From positions 85,597,056-85,661,055 of the forward strand of contig CM049310.1 of assembly GCA_026874595.1 (NCBI GenBank): a DNA stretch of 64,000 nucleotides, read 5' to 3'. Shown here piece after piece: positions 1 through 11,935 of the stretch. This stretch comes from Sipunculus nudus. Taxonomy: Eukaryota > Annelida > Sipuncula > Golfingiida > Sipunculidae. Both the position numbers and the translations under genes were made by a program. The notes beneath the pieces were generated by a model. It saw only the letters and a program-made list of their open reading frames with translations. It did no database searches and had not been told where the DNA came from. Position 1 is the first letter of the stretch, and every line of letters starts with the position of its first letter.

Positions 1-416
1 CCAGAAAATAAACTGAAGTCCAAAAGAGTCTGAAGAAAATCTATAATTGCCGCACACGTCGGATAAGGTCCCAGAAACCGACACACACGCTTCTGTGTCC
101 GCTGGAATCTTCTCTGCTCTATGCCCGGTTCTAAAACAAACCCCTTTATCTACCTTCACACCTCAAGTGGAGAATTTTCCACTTCTCGAACAGTCTTAAG
201 GATCCCATACAACACAGTAAACACGGGTTTCAGGAATTCTCCAGAAAAACAGCGCTGTGTGTATCTCTACATACCAGGGTCATCACGTGACCTCGGCCAG
301 GCGTGAAAACCCAAGGTTAACATGACAACGAGAGTTCAACCAATACGGATTATACATAAAGTGCAACAACAACACGAGTTACGCCCGTGTCACACAATAA
401 AAGGACACCTATAACA
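1..416 (-). repeat. 3' LTR of the gypsy element, truncated by window start
   Basis: Bases 1-416 align with 5979-6385 of the other LTR, with scattered substitutions and an 11-base difference near base 377. On the minus strand the LTR begins TGTTATAGGTG directly after a polypurine tract. About 358 bases of this LTR lie outside the window. It shares TGTTA...TAACA termini with the 5' LTR. Confidence 0.9.
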
Positions 417-418
417 TA

Positions 419-431
419 CCCCCTCCTCTTA
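419..431 (-). other. Polypurine tract next to 3' LTR
   Basis: On the minus strand the sequence AAGAGGAGGGGG lies two bases before the TGTTA start of the LTR. This is the position and composition expected of the plus-strand primer of an LTR retrotransposon. Confidence 0.75.
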
Positions 432-547
432 GAAAAAAGAAAGTTTTCACGGAAAACTTTCTTTTTGCGATCACAATCACTTAATTTTTACAACATCTCA
501 AAATCATCTTATTTACAACATTACGTAGACATCCTGTTTACAACATT

Positions 548-1822
548 TCATAAACATCTCGATAAGCAATCAGCAAGTACATTGTCTTTCCCTTTAATGT
601 GTATGATATCAAGATTGTAATCCTGTAAGAACAAACTCCATCTCAACAATTTTTTATTTTTACACTGCAACTTGTTCATGAACGTTAGGGGATTGTGATC
701 ACTGAAGACAATGATAGGCCTGACTGATGAAGTAACATAAACTTCAAAATGTTGCAATGTCAAAATCAAAGCCAAACATTCTTTTTCAATAGTGGAGTAG
801 TTTTTTTTTTGGTTTGCATTAAACTTTCTTGAGAAATAACAAATTGGATGATCTATGCCATCTTTGCCTTCTTGTAACAACACAGCACCAGCAGCAGTTT
901 TTTTTATCACTAGCATCCACAGCTAACTTAAAAGGTACAAAAAAGTCTGGAGCTGCTAAAACTGGTGAACTTTGCAGAATTGCTATCAAATTCTGAAATG
1001 CATTTTCACACTGAACATTCCATACAAACTTTTGTTTCTTCTTTAACAAATTAGTCAAAGGTTCAGCTACAGCAGCAAAATTTGGACAAAACTTCCTGTA
1101 GACCCAACCATACCAAGAAAACGCATTATTTACTTTTTGTTCTCTGGTCCAGGAAATGCAGAAATATCACTTATTTTAGCATCAACAGGTTTTACTTGAC
1201 CCTGCCCTACAATATGACCAAAAAATGTTACTTGTGCATGACAAAACTCAGATTTTACTAAGTTGACGGTCAGACGTGCTTCACTGTGTCTTTCGAAGAG
1301 GTCGCGATGAATTTGCAGATGTTTCTCCAAGGTGTCGCTGTACACGATAAGGTCATCAATATATGCGTCGCAGTCCTGAATGTCCTTGACAACCATATGG
1401 ATGAGGCGCTGGAACGTGGCTGGCGAGTTCTTCATGCCAAACGGCATAACTTTATACTGGTACAGTTATTGCGGCGTCACAAATGCGGACACTTCTTTCG
1501 CTCGATCTGTAAGCGGAACTTGCCAGAATCCTTTTAGCAAGTCAAACTTGGAGACATTTATGGAGCTACCAACCCTATCAATACAATCATCTCTGGTGAC
1601 AGAAATCAGTTTTCGATAATATGTGCACATACGGTAACTTCCATCAGGTTTTGGCACAAGAATACATGGTGAACTCCAGTTACTGTCACTAGGTTCAATA
1701 AAATCATTGTCCAGCAAATATTGAATCTCATCCTGTAGATACCTTTGCTTTTCTGGATTCAGTCTACATGGATGTTGCTTGGTTGCGCTTGCCTCGCCAA
1801 CATCGACGTCAGGGCACAACAT
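548..1822 (-). pseudogene. gypsy reverse transcriptase and RNase H (broken)
   Basis: The N-terminal RT part (1822-1466) includes WSSPCILVPKPDGSYR and FDLLKGFWQVPLT. A TAA stop at 1466-1468 interrupts the frame, which continues in register with MPFGMKNSPATF, the catalytic YIDDLIV motif and a FFGHIVG motif (to 1130). A frameshift follows, then the RT/RNase H connection (LAAPDFFVPFKLAVDAS). A second frameshift near 905, in an A-rich run, leads to RNase H (HPICYFSRKFN, STIEKECLAL, DHNPLTF, DNVLADCLSR) and a stop at 548. Only 130 bases separate this stop from the LTR, so RNase H is the last domain of the element. Confidence 0.88.
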
Positions 1823-2079
1823 GTTAGTTCGCGTTGGAATGTCACTAACAAATGTTCATAATTCCGCAGAAGGTTCTTGAGGTCTTGTTGTTCTTGTGCG
1901 GTTAGGTGTGACAGTTTGGCATCCAGGTTTTTAAGCACGTCTGAGTTTTTTAATGGTACTGTACCACACTGAATGTCTACATCACACTTATAATCAGTAT
2001 CTACTTTAACTGGGTCAGGGTCAGTTTTTACACAATTAACAGCAGTAACATTTTGTACAACATCTGATGGTTATTTCTG

Positions 2080-3552
2080 TCATAATATGGTTTCAACTTG
2101 TTAACATGGCACAGTTGTTTCTTCTTACGTCTATCTGGTGTTTACAATGTGTAATTTAAATCACTGACTTTCTTGTCAACAATGTAAGAATCAAAATACC
2201 TAGCTTGCAGAGGTCTGCCAGGATTGAGAAGTAAGGCAAGGACCTTTCTACCAGGCTCAAACGTCCTACTTTCAGTGTGCTTGTCATACTTTGTTTTCAT
2301 TTTACTTTGTGCAGATTTTAGATTTGACTTTGCAATCTCACAAGCATTGTATAGTTTAGTGCGAAAGTCTGAGACATACTGCAGTAAACTAAGAGAATCA
2401 GGATTTTCACACAAGAGTTTTTCTTTAAGCAGTTTCAATGGACCTCGAACAGAGTGTCCATAAACTAGTTCAAAGGGACTGAAACCCAAGGACTCTTGAA
2501 AGGATTCTCTGACAGCAAACAGCAATAGGTGGATTCCTTCATCCCAGTCTTTCTGTGTGTCATAGCAATAAGTCCTAATCATGTTTTTTAATGTCTAGTG
2601 AAAACGCTCGATGGCGCCCTGACTTTCAGGATGGTATGGCGAAGAGCTGCACTGTTTTATACCTAGCTCAAGCATAACTTGTTGGAATAAGCCAGACATA
2701 AAATTAGACCCTTGGTCAGACTTGACGGATTTTGGTAATCCAAAAGTTGTAAAAAACGTGGTCAGAGCTTTGACAACACTTTAAGCATTAATTGTGCGCA
2801 ATGGTATTGCCTCAGGGAACCTGGTAGATGCGCAAATAATTGTCAGCAAGTATTCATGTCCAGATTTTGTTTTGGGCAGTGGTCCACATACTATGAGCAG
2901 GAATAGGCCTAAGTGGGGCCTTAGGAGGATTCTGATTGGGCTTGCCTACCATCTGGCATGTATGGCATGATTTACAATATTGGACAACATCTTTCCTGAG
3001 GTTAGGCCAATAGAAGTGTGTACTAACTTTCTGATAAGTTTTAGTAATAACTAAATGGCCAGACAAAGGAGCCTCACGTGCCATGCTTAGAATTTCATTG
3101 CGAAAGCTTTTCGGCATTACTGTTTGATGTTTGATGGCCCACTCATCATCAGCGCATACATCAGGTGGTCGCCATTTACGCATAAGCACTCCATTTTTGA
3201 CATAGAAACAAACTGGGTTCTGTGACAGCTCATCTTTAGAAACTTCCCTGGGAAACAAACATGAAATATCAGGGTCCTTCTGCTGTTCCGCGATAAGTTC
3301 TGACATTGAGAATGCTGCATCCTGTACGGGCGAGTCATTAGACGAGTCACTAGTGACTCCCAAAGTGTTATTATCTGGACCATTATCCTCATGTGTGTTT
3401 TTCTTGGCCATAGATCTAGTTACAGCACATGATGGATACAAACCAGGAATTTCCTGACTTTCCGGATCAGTGTCCTGATCAAGTGACGGTTTTTCTGTCA
3501 CTTTTGGAACAGGCTGCACTCTATCACCTGCAACACCATTGCCTAGTAGCAA
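2080..3552 (-). pseudogene. gypsy integrase (broken)
   Basis: The zinc-binding HHCC region is visible near 3090-2950 (SGHL, THFYWPNLRKDV, YCKSCHTC). The second catalytic Asp lies in KSDQGSNF and the Glu in SQGAIERF (about 2725-2600). A stop codon follows that Glu motif and another lies in the core. The segment carrying the first catalytic Asp seems deleted, since the zinc-region frame ends at 2854 and the core resumes as GPLPKTKSG in another frame. The C-terminal part (FSPFELVYGH, then a GPY/F-like RYFDSYIV) runs to about 2142, with a basic tail to about 2080. It lies upstream of RT on the same strand. The N-terminal part, before the zinc region, is acidic and has no recognised domain. Confidence 0.85.
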
Positions 3553-3570
3553 CTGAATTCCCTTAAAGGG

Positions 3571-4209
3571 TCAAGTAGTTCTTATGCCCACAGTAATATT
3601 CCCAGGAATTAAATATGACTTTAAATGGATACTGTGAAGCGCAACTGAAGTGTGCCTGTCTGAAAACACACCATTAACAAGTGCATGTGCACCAGTAAAG
3701 GACCTATTAGAAAATGGCAAAGTGTTTGCTAACATGAGAGTCTGGCCTGAACCAGTGTCCCTCAAAATTCTAATAGGGGTAGAATCTGAAAAATCACTCG
3801 AAAGTGATACAAAACCATCATGAATGAATGGCTTAAATAACTCCATTTCAGAGTCAAGAGAGGAATCTACTACCTCAGCTTCATCAAACAAAGAACTGAC
3901 ATTGACAGTGTCAGTCATGAACTCATAAACTGTTTCAGAGTCATTTAAGGAATCTACATCCTTTTTATTACCAAACTCATTGGAGTCAACAGGGGAATTT
4001 TCCTCAGCAGAAACAAACTTCTGTTTGTCATAAAAGGACCTGGCCTCATTTGAAATACTCTCGCAAGAGTCATAAAAGGACTTAGCCTTATTTAGAGAAT
4101 ACTCCTCGCAGGAGTCTTGAAAGGACCTAGCCTTATTTAATTCCTCGCAGGAATCAACTGAGGTTTTTACCCCGCAAGCTACAGATTCTTCTTTGGATTC
4201 AGACAGCAT
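3571..4209 (-). pseudogene. gypsy aspartic protease region
   Basis: The 212-residue open frame starts with a Ser/Glu-rich, poorly conserved segment. That segment contains repeated short units (KARSF/SCEE-like, about residues 20-70). A retroviral-type protease signature RDTGSGQTLM follows at about residues 149-158. The frame ends at a TGA (3571-3573) and continues in register into the integrase frame, so the stop looks like a mutation in an original pol frame. Relative to the gag frame ending at 4244 it is shifted; whether that is natural frameshifting or decay cannot be told. Confidence 0.75.
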
Positions 4210-4243
4210 TTGGGCCTCCGTAGCATCAAACTCTTTATTTGAG

Positions 4244-5454
4244 TCAACAAAGGAGTTGTACTATGTTATGCATAGATTCTGAAACAAACCCAGAAGGTTT
4301 GCTATTTGGTTTATTCGCAAGTTTCCAGCAGTCAGATATTAGATGACCTTCCCTCTTGCAGTAATTACAGATTTTCTTTGAAAATGACTGGTCTTTGTTG
4401 GACTTAGACACAGTGGACGTGGGCTGAGGTGTAGTAATGGACCCTGCCGAACTATCAGGGCTACTCGTACTGGGTGACTGCGCTTTAAACTTCTTTTGAC
4501 CATACTGATTTACATTCTTGTTTCTGAATGACTGCTTAGATTTGCTAGTAAAGGACATTTTGTGTGTTAATGAATAATCATCAGCTAATTAAGCAGCAAT
4601 GTCAAGTGTTTCAGGACTTTTCTCATCAAGAAGCGCTTAAATTCTTCAAGCAAAATCAACTGGCGCAAATTGTCATAATCTTTCATTACAGTTTTAGAAC
4701 TACACCAGCGATCAAACAACTGCTCTTTTGTCCTAGCAAATTCGACGTAGGTCTGTTCTTTGCGCTTTTCCCAATTTCTGAATTTCTGGCGGTATGCCTC
4801 TGAAACTAACTCATAACCTTTTAGGGTTAACCGTTTTACCAGGTCATAGTCAGCAGCAGCTTCTACTGAAAGCTCTGTATAAATTTCTCTGGCCTTGCCA
4901 GTCAATACACTTTGAAACAGCGTAGTCCAATTTTCCTTAGGCCATTTAAAATTTTCAGATACCTTCTCAAAGTGTAAGAAATATTTATCAACCTCTTTTT
5001 CTTGAAAAGGTGGGACAAGTCTAGGTGGGACAAGTTTTGAATAACATCAAAACTGTGAGTTGGTGCAGCACATAGACTATGTTCTAGTTTAAGTCTTTCT
5101 AACTCCGGTCGTTTTAACTCAATTTCTTTTTCTTTTTCTAGTCTTTCTCTTTCTAACCTTTCATGTTGTTCCCTCTCTTTTAATGCTAGCTCATGTTGCA
5201 TTTCCAACTTTTTTTATTCTAATTGCATAGCGAGGCTGTCATTTTTTTTTATGTTTCAACTTCAGTCTCTTCAATTAAACCTTTGCTAACTAGATCTTGC
5301 ATGATTTTAGCAATGATATCAGGCTTTCTCAAAGCTTTTTTCTCACACATAGCCCTAAGTGTTGTCCCAAAAGCAACAACTGTTCTTTTGACAACTATTC
5401 AAGTTTATCAGTGTCGGGATCGTCAACAAATGTCTGAGGTTTGAAATCTGCCAT
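4244..5454 (-). pseudogene. gypsy gag with CCHC zinc knuckle (broken)
   Basis: The probable start is the ATG at 5454 (MADFKPQTFVDD), followed after 20 codons by a TAG. Downstream frames give a Glu/Arg/Leu-rich coiled-coil-like segment (5207-5090), a capsid-like region (LVSEAYRQKFRNW, DYDNLRQLILLEEF; 4905-4600), and a basic segment ending in a CCHC knuckle CNYCKREGHLISDC (about 4350). At least one stop and two frameshifts interrupt it. Confidence 0.82.
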
Positions 5455-5597
5455 GTTAAGATGTAAAAACAATAACAAAAAACCACTGAGATAAATCCTG
5501 TAAACAATGTACTGTAAACAATATGTAATCTTTTAAACAATGTATGATAGAACAACGTGTCCAGGTTAAGGGCTAATAAATTTGAAAATTATTAAGC

Positions 5598-5615
5598 ATC
5601 CCGGACGAGCCCCAA
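5598..5615 (-). other. Primer binding site, tRNA-Pro type
   Basis: Just inside the 5' LTR the minus strand reads TTGGGGCTCGTCCGGGAT. It matches the tRNA-Pro primer binding site known from gammaretroviruses except at one position. It starts five bases after the LTR end (the usual gap is 0-8). Confidence 0.75.
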
Positions 5616-5620
5616 TTTTA

Positions 5621-6385
5621 TGTTACGGAACCTAATATAAACAGATCACTTATGCGTGATGAACACAAATTCTGTATCGGAGATAAAAAAAAATCAGATT
5701 CTGTAACATTAGGCAGCGTGAAATGTCCAGGGGAATAAATAAAGAAGTCAGTGGTTCTTTGTTAAAAAATAACTAAAATTTATTCTTAAAACAACCCGAA
5801 CATTACAATACACCAAATCAATACAATTATACAGTAAACCAGCGGTATAACAACAAATCAATACAATCACACAGAAAAATAATGTGCACAGTACCTGGAT
5901 ACCAACACCGCCACAACAATAAGTTCTTTAAATTCTCCCTCGGAGAATGACAGTCCAGTGTAAAGCTCTTGCAACAACCCAGAAAGTAAACTGAAGTCCA
6001 AAAGAGTCTGAAGAAAATCTATAATTGCCGCACACGTCGGATAAGGTCCCAGAAACCGACACACACGCTACTGTGTCCGCTGGAATCTTCGCTGCTCTCT
6101 GCCCGGTTCTAAAACACAGCCCCTTTATCTACCTTCACACCTCAAGCCGAGAATTGTCCACTCCTCGAACAGTCTTAAGGATCCCACACAACACAGTAAA
6201 CACGGGTTTCAGGAATTCTCCAGAAAAACAGCGCTGTGTGTATCTCTACATACCATGGTCATCACGTAACCTCGGCCAGGCGTGAAAACCCAAGGCTAAC
6301 ATGACAACGAGAGTTCAACCAGTACGGATTAAACATAAAGTGCAACAACAACACGTGTCACACAATAAAAGGAGCACCTATAACA
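5621..6385 (-). repeat. 5' LTR of the gypsy element, complete (765 bp)
   Basis: The plus-strand reading runs from TGTTACGGAACC at 5621 to CCTATAACA at 6385, giving inverted TGTTA/TAACA ends. It matches the truncated LTR at 1-416 and, more distantly, the solo LTR at 10725-11586 in the opposite orientation. Base 6386 onward (ATATGTAACC) is flanking DNA; the matching target-site duplicate would lie outside the window. Confidence 0.9.
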
Positions 6386-8036
6386 ATATGTAACCCCATA
6401 AACCGCTCCCTTACCTGAGGATAGACGTGCCTAATAATAATAAAAAAATGAATATATAAACAGGAACAGGCATTATCACTAATAAACATTTAAGTTTACC
6501 TTGCTTTTAAGACTTGTTCACGATATTACCGGTTGGAAATACTGAATAATGCCTTAATTTAGTCATTAAACCTGAGGTGAATTTGTTTAACTTGTGATCT
6601 CATTCAGGGGTAATTTTCGTTGAGATGGATAAAACGTGATGTGGGACGAACAGTAACACAAGAGTAACATCATTGTGTCGGGTATGGATAACCATGACTT
6701 CACGTTATCTTCTCTAGGGTATAGGTAATAAAACGAGTGACTGGTGCGTGTACCGTAAAACGGTACATATATGTTTGGCTGAAATTGTTAATTAAGATTA
6801 TCTGAGTGTACTTATGATGTTTACAAGATTATTAAATAAAGTCAGCAAAATTTATCTGAGGTGCACTCATTTTCACTGGAACAGGTACCCCTGCCAGTCA
6901 CAGGTCAGGGGTCATGGTATGGGACTCGGTTTAACCATAATTTTGACTGTGTTCGCTTGTACTTGGCTTTTATACCCCAGACAGGAGGCCAAGGCATAAG
7001 GTTTTCCATTGGTTGGTTGGTTTGTCTGTTAACATATTTACTAAAAAGGTAAAGAACAGATTTTGATGTAATTGTGGCAGGGGTTATGATGAAACTAACT
7101 ACAGGAACAATTCAATAGATTTTGGAGGTATTCCGGATTGCCAATATACATAAATAAGAGCCTTCTTTACTATTGTGACAGAGAGCGAGTCATCTGTTTC
7201 CAGTTTCAAGCCGTCCATTAATAGTTTATTAAGGGCAGTGTTTGCTTTTCACGATAAAACCAAGGTTAATGTGACAATGTTTACACAAATGAAAACCTAT
7301 TTCCCTCGGGGGTTTGTAGGCTCCGACCACACCATCTAGTTTGCAATTAAATTTCATGTTACATTTAAAGAAACTCTGATGCCGCTTCTCTTTTTGCATG
7401 AAGACTCTGGAGACGCCTCAAGAATTAACTACTTAATTCATTGCCCAAAGTCATTTGACGCAAGAATAACATTATTTCATTAATTTCGGTATTATTGAAA
7501 ATTCATGTTCAGAAAAGAAATAGAAGGTAACGCAGACGTTGCCATGGTAACTCGACTGTATGCCTGTGAGCGTGGTGTTCGGTTACCATGAGGTGCTTCT
7601 TTTATACATATAATGTAATTTATAGTTAAGTATCGGGATTAAGGATAATTCAGGTATTATCTGGGATTCCAAGATCACACAGTATTCAGCATGAATTTAT
7701 GCTTATAATAACTTCAAGCCTATATGCAAGTTTATATGCTTCAAAATACATTTGAATTAAAAGTATTATCTAGGGACCAACGGGTCTCGACGCTTAGCTG
7801 AATTTGTGTGTTAGGATTTATTTGTCAATTTTTTTAAATGTGGGTCATGTGACCTTGACCCAGAAGCATAATTACATCTGGTTGTCACACCCCAAAGAAA
7901 TGGACGTCCAGGTTATTTTAGATGGTAACTCGAACCAGCTGAAAATCACACATACACTCCAAAAGATGAATAAGAAATGAGTATACAAAACAATAAAATA
8001 TATTAAAATTCCATTACATTTCTCTGAAGAGGCGTT

Positions 8037-8037
<1 letters not shown>
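6386..8037. other. Intergenic, no gene seen; repeat fragment inside
   Basis: No exon-like open frame. At about 7010-7140 there is a TTGGTTGGTTTGTCTGTTAA motif followed by an ACAGATTTTGATG-like stretch, which resembles 44880-45000 and the inner part of the CCTCCGCC-family elements. A short piece at about 7835-7865 (GGGTCATGTGACCTTGACCC) resembles the 8986-9695 repeat. Confidence 0.5.

Positions 8038-8130
<93 letters not shown>
8038..8130. repeat. Compound (AC)n(AT)n microsatellite
   Basis: An uninterrupted AC run from 8038 to about 8084 is followed directly by an AT run to 8130. Confidence 0.98.
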
Positions 8131-8132
<2 letters not shown>

Positions 8133-8985
8133 AGGCAAAGTCTAAAACGCACTGACAGGCTCACAGCCTACTCCTTAGAAACACTGGAGAAATGTTTTTC
8201 ACAGCAAATGTCTCCTGGATTCACCTGGCACTAAGTACCTGAATATGCCCCCGCACGACAATATCAGTATCACTCTCATTTCGTGTGTATATCGTGCTGG
8301 CCTGTTACTGGACGCACTCACGGAAGACACCAGCGTCGGATTACCAGTCCTTCATTAATTACGATATTCACTCTGACGTCCGTTATAGAGGTGTCTACGA
8401 GGCTGTCCTCAGACACTGACGTTTTACGCGCAGGAACATCGTCTCTCAGCTGACGAGACACTGATAAACACGAACTCGCCTCTTGACCGCAGACAACCGT
8501 CAGACAACTGGCGCGCTGACCTAACAATTTTAAAGTGTTCCTCTTTACCATGGCTTATATATGCCTGCTGACGTCACAGGTCCTGACTGTCTTTTGGCCA
8601 ATTATCTCACAGTCTTATACGGCTTGTCATTAACTGCATGAATACTAAAATGAACACGCCTCCAGAGAGCAAACAATGAAAAAAGCAAATAATCAGGTGC
8701 GTTGCCTTTGATGTCTACAATAAACAATGTTGCTGTAAGAACGGTGTAATTCCCAAATAATTAAAACTGTACTTAAATTAACATCAAACGAGACACCTGG
8801 GTCTCTAAACTACGTTCTCACGCTAACATTTCAATATGATACTCCATATTAATGTACAACAAATTATAAAAAACAATCATCCAGTTATAATCCTTACTTG
8901 AAAATGCATTAAAATAATTAAGTCACAGTTCTCTGGTGACACTGGTGTATTAAACTGTAAGCCTGATCAGCATATAAATCAGCAT
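8131..8985. other. Unique sequence, nothing recognised
   Basis: No open frame resembling a protein family and no repeat structure noticed on either strand. Confidence 0.4.
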
Positions 8986-9695
8986 CATGGTCCTGTTACC
9001 TTGACATTTGCCCTAAAGAAGTCAAAATCAAGTTGGTTCTTCCCTTATAAATAGGTGATCTACATGTGAAAGATGAAGGTTTCGGATGAAATTTTGATTT
9101 ACGTTGCACCCACAATATTTTTTAACGTATGGGCTCTGTGGCCTTAACCTTTAATCTTTGGCCTCGAAATCAACATCAGTGTTATTAGTGGTGGGCAATT
9201 AATAAATCACATTTGAAGCCAATCTGCCTACCTAAACTAAAATTAATCCATAAACTTATTTGTAAACGGATGGGCCCTTTGATCTTGATCTTTAACCCTG
9301 TGACTCCAAAATCGAAACAACTATTCCTCTATTGGGCGATAAGAAATGGATAGTTTAAGGGTGAAAGTTTGGCTTAAAATGCACCCATAATGATTTTAAA
9401 GAAGTGGGTCCTGTGACCCAAAATAAATCGGTTCTTCCCCTATTGGCAGGTCAGATTCGGGACTTAAAGTTTGGCTGAAAATGCATCCATAAATAAAAAA
9501 AGCAGGTCCTATGATCTTTAACTTACAACCTCATAACCCCATTATCAATAGGGTTATTGCTTTACTTGTTGGCCATATATAAGTTGATTTTGAAACCCGT
9601 GTGTCAATTCAAACAGGAGCTGTCACCAGGAAACATATTGCATGTGGACGGACGGGCCGACGGCACCACGGACGGACAGGGTGAATACTTCATGG
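8986..9695. repeat. Degenerate GACC/GGACGG-type dispersed repeat
   Basis: Loosely repeating blocks of roughly 110-140 bp contain variants of GGGTCCTGTGACC, TTGATCTTTAACC, CCCCAAAATCAATAGGG, ATTCTTCCCCTATTGG and AAGTTTGGCTGAAAATGCA. They end in a GGACGGACGGGCCGACGG-like tract (9648-9680). A shorter relative lies at about 10030-10080 (GACGGCCGGACGGACGACGG). This composition resembles repeats I associate with molluscan genomes; the link is from memory. Confidence 0.6.
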
Positions 9696-9699
9696 CACC

Positions 9700-10554
9700 T
9701 GTTTATGATAATAAAACACACAAGATTTGGGGACACTAGATGAAGCTACAGCTGGGAAACTGACATGATAGTTCTTATCTAACACTCTCAAAAATAAAAG
9801 AAAAAATCATAAATATTAGAAAGGGAATACAGGTTACGGCATCAGTTTCCTGAACTGATATAACTAGTCATGGCCAACATTCAAGGCAAGATTCACGGCA
9901 ATACATACAATAATTATTAAGATACTTGAGATTTTGTATTAATTTTTTTATCGCATTTACCTTATTTCAGGTTTCCAAGAATCCTCTTTATTGGCCTCCC
10001 TGTAACTTCAGTTAGAATTTTCTGGGGTCAGCCGTTACGATCTTTGACCTGTTAAAGGGACGGCCGGACGGACGACGGACAAAGCGTCATTCCTATAACT
10101 CAGTTGACTTTCAGTCAGCTGAACTAAAATAATTATTATTATTGTTATTATAATTATTGATTTAATTATTTATGTTTTATATTGTGTGATATATGTTTGT
10201 ATATGTGTGTGCACGCGACCTGATATGTCAGTAAGCTTTTCTGAACTTCCAACGGGCGAATCCCTCCTTAAATCTTAGAGAAATATGATAAAATAATGTA
10301 ATAGTGGAAATCACATGGATTATATTGTCATTATCTAAAGCTGAAAACCGAGTGACTTCTCTCGAAAAAACGGGAGATATATTTTATAGTGTGCTCATCA
10401 GCCATAAGATGTCGCCAAACTACACATCACTTTTGTCGGTTTGCCTCGAATAAAACTTTTCAATTTTTATATTTATTTTCAAATTGAATACGATATTAAA
10501 TAAACTTCAAGCTTTATACTGAATCAACAATCTACGAAATCTATAGTAAAGAAA
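9700..10554. other. Intergenic, AT-rich, no gene seen
   Basis: AT-rich with a short ATT/TTA run around 10125-10160 and a GGACGGACG tract near 10070. No coding frame recognised. Confidence 0.4.
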
Positions 10555-11935
10555 TAGCGCAGCGTTTGACACGCTTGATCATTCCATTTTAATTAGAGTA
10601 CTAGAAATTACCTTTGGTATATATGGCACAACGCTGTCATGGTTCACTTCATACTCCACCAACCGTTCCTAAGTTGTAATGGTCGACGGTAGACAATCAG
10701 TCCCAAGTACTTTGTTGTACGGGGTGTTACAGACGTTTTTATTTTATTGTGTGACACGGGCGTAACTCGTGTTGTAGCGGCCTAGCCTGGCCAGGTGTTG
10801 CACACTCAGTTTAATCCGTACTGGGTGAACTCTCGTTGTCATGCTAGGCTGGGGCTTTCTCGCCTGGCCGAGCCGGACCGGCTCATGTGTGAACCCTGTT
10901 ATGTAGAGACACGGCATTCGTTGTTCTGGATGTTTCCCGTAACGCGTGTGTACTGTGTATTATGTTAGATTCTTTAGATTGTTCGAGAAATTTGAAAGTT
11001 CTCGGCTTGAGAAGCTTTAAATAGGGGCTGTGTTTTAGAGCCGAGAGAGAGAGGTGAGAGAATATTCCAGCGGACACAGAAGAGAGGGACCCTTTCCGAT
11101 ACATGCAGCAGTTAGAGATTTTCTTCAAATTTATGACGGATTTTATGAAGTCTTCAGTTTGCCTTTCGGATCACTGCCAGGATTTCAGTTATGGATAACA
11201 GTAGATTGATTTTGTAATTACATTGGACTGTTATTCTCCGAGAAGATTTGTGTGAATTGTTCATCTGGTTTATACATTTTAAAGGATTTATCGCTGAGAC
11301 AGTGGTGGTATCCAGGTACTGTGCACTTTGTTTATTAGGCTGTGTGATTATATTGATTCGCTCTTATACTGTTATTGTACTGTGTAATTGTATTGATTTA
11401 GTGTATCGTGGTCTTAGGGTTGTTTTAAGAATAAATTATAGTTATTTGTTAACAAAAAACACTGATTTCTTTATTCATTCCCCTAGACATTTCACGCTGC
11501 CTAGTGTTGCAGAATCGGATTTTTTTCCATTACAAAATTTATGTTCATCACGCATACGTGATCTGTTGATATTAGGTTCCTTAACAGGGGTTCCCCAGAG
11601 ATTCATGTTAGGACCTAAATACTTTACTTTATATTCACAACCCCTATCTCACATAATATCTGCACATGATTGTTTTTTTTAAGTATGCTGATTGCATTGA
11701 ACTGTCACAAAGGAGTCAACCGGGTGAGTTCTGCACTGTCCAGTTTAGCATACAGGCTTGTATTGGGGATGTACTTTCATGGATGACTAGATACAAATTT
11801 AAATTGAATACCGACAAGACTGAAGTTATGCCTGTCGGATTTAAGTCCCGTCTACGGATGGTTGACAGCGAGTCCATAAGCGTTGGTGGCTGCACTGTTC
11901 CTTTTCACACTTTCGTGAAGTATTTCGGTGTTTAG
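10555..11935 (+). pseudogene. CR1/L2-like LINE reverse transcriptase, split by a solo LTR
   Basis: Bases about 10555-10724 encode AAFDTLDHSILI and LSWFTSY, with one stop, then VDGRQSVPSTLLYG. Bases 11587-11935 resume exactly in frame with GVPQRFMLGP, FTLYSQPLSHII, a damaged active site KYADC (YADD in the family), DVLSWM, FKLNTDKTEVMPVG and FVKYFGV, then TAG at 11933. These are the ordered RT motifs of CR1/L2-like non-LTR elements. Upstream and downstream parts of the element are missing or unrecognisable. Confidence 0.85.
10725..11586 (+). mobile_element. Solo LTR inserted in the LINE fragment
   Basis: It starts TGTTACAGACG and ends GGTTCCTTAACA, and its inner sequence matches the LTRs at 1-416 and 5621-6385 in reverse orientation (TTATTGTGTGACACG near the start; GTTCATCACGCATACGTGATC near the end). 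It is longer (862 bp) and clearly diverged, so it is a related subfamily. GGGG lies on both sides (10721-10724 and 11587-11590), a 4-bp target-site duplication. No internal retrotransposon sequence is present. Confidence 0.88.

Larger units (their letters stand above)
1..6385 (-). mobile_element. Decayed Ty3/gypsy-type LTR retrotransposon, integrase before RT
   Basis: On the minus strand the order is 5' LTR (5621-6385), primer binding site, gag with a CCHC knuckle, aspartic protease, integrase, reverse transcriptase, RNase H, polypurine tract, then the 3' LTR, which is cut by the window edge at base 1. The RT motifs (MPFGM, YIDDLIV) are gypsy-type. The integrase lies between protease and RT, which is the copia-like order known from Gmr1-like gypsy elements. 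The two LTRs differ at roughly 20 sites over 416 compared bases by eye, plus an 11-base indel. Several in-frame stops and frameshifts interrupt the coding region, so the copy is old and inactive. Confidence 0.88.
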
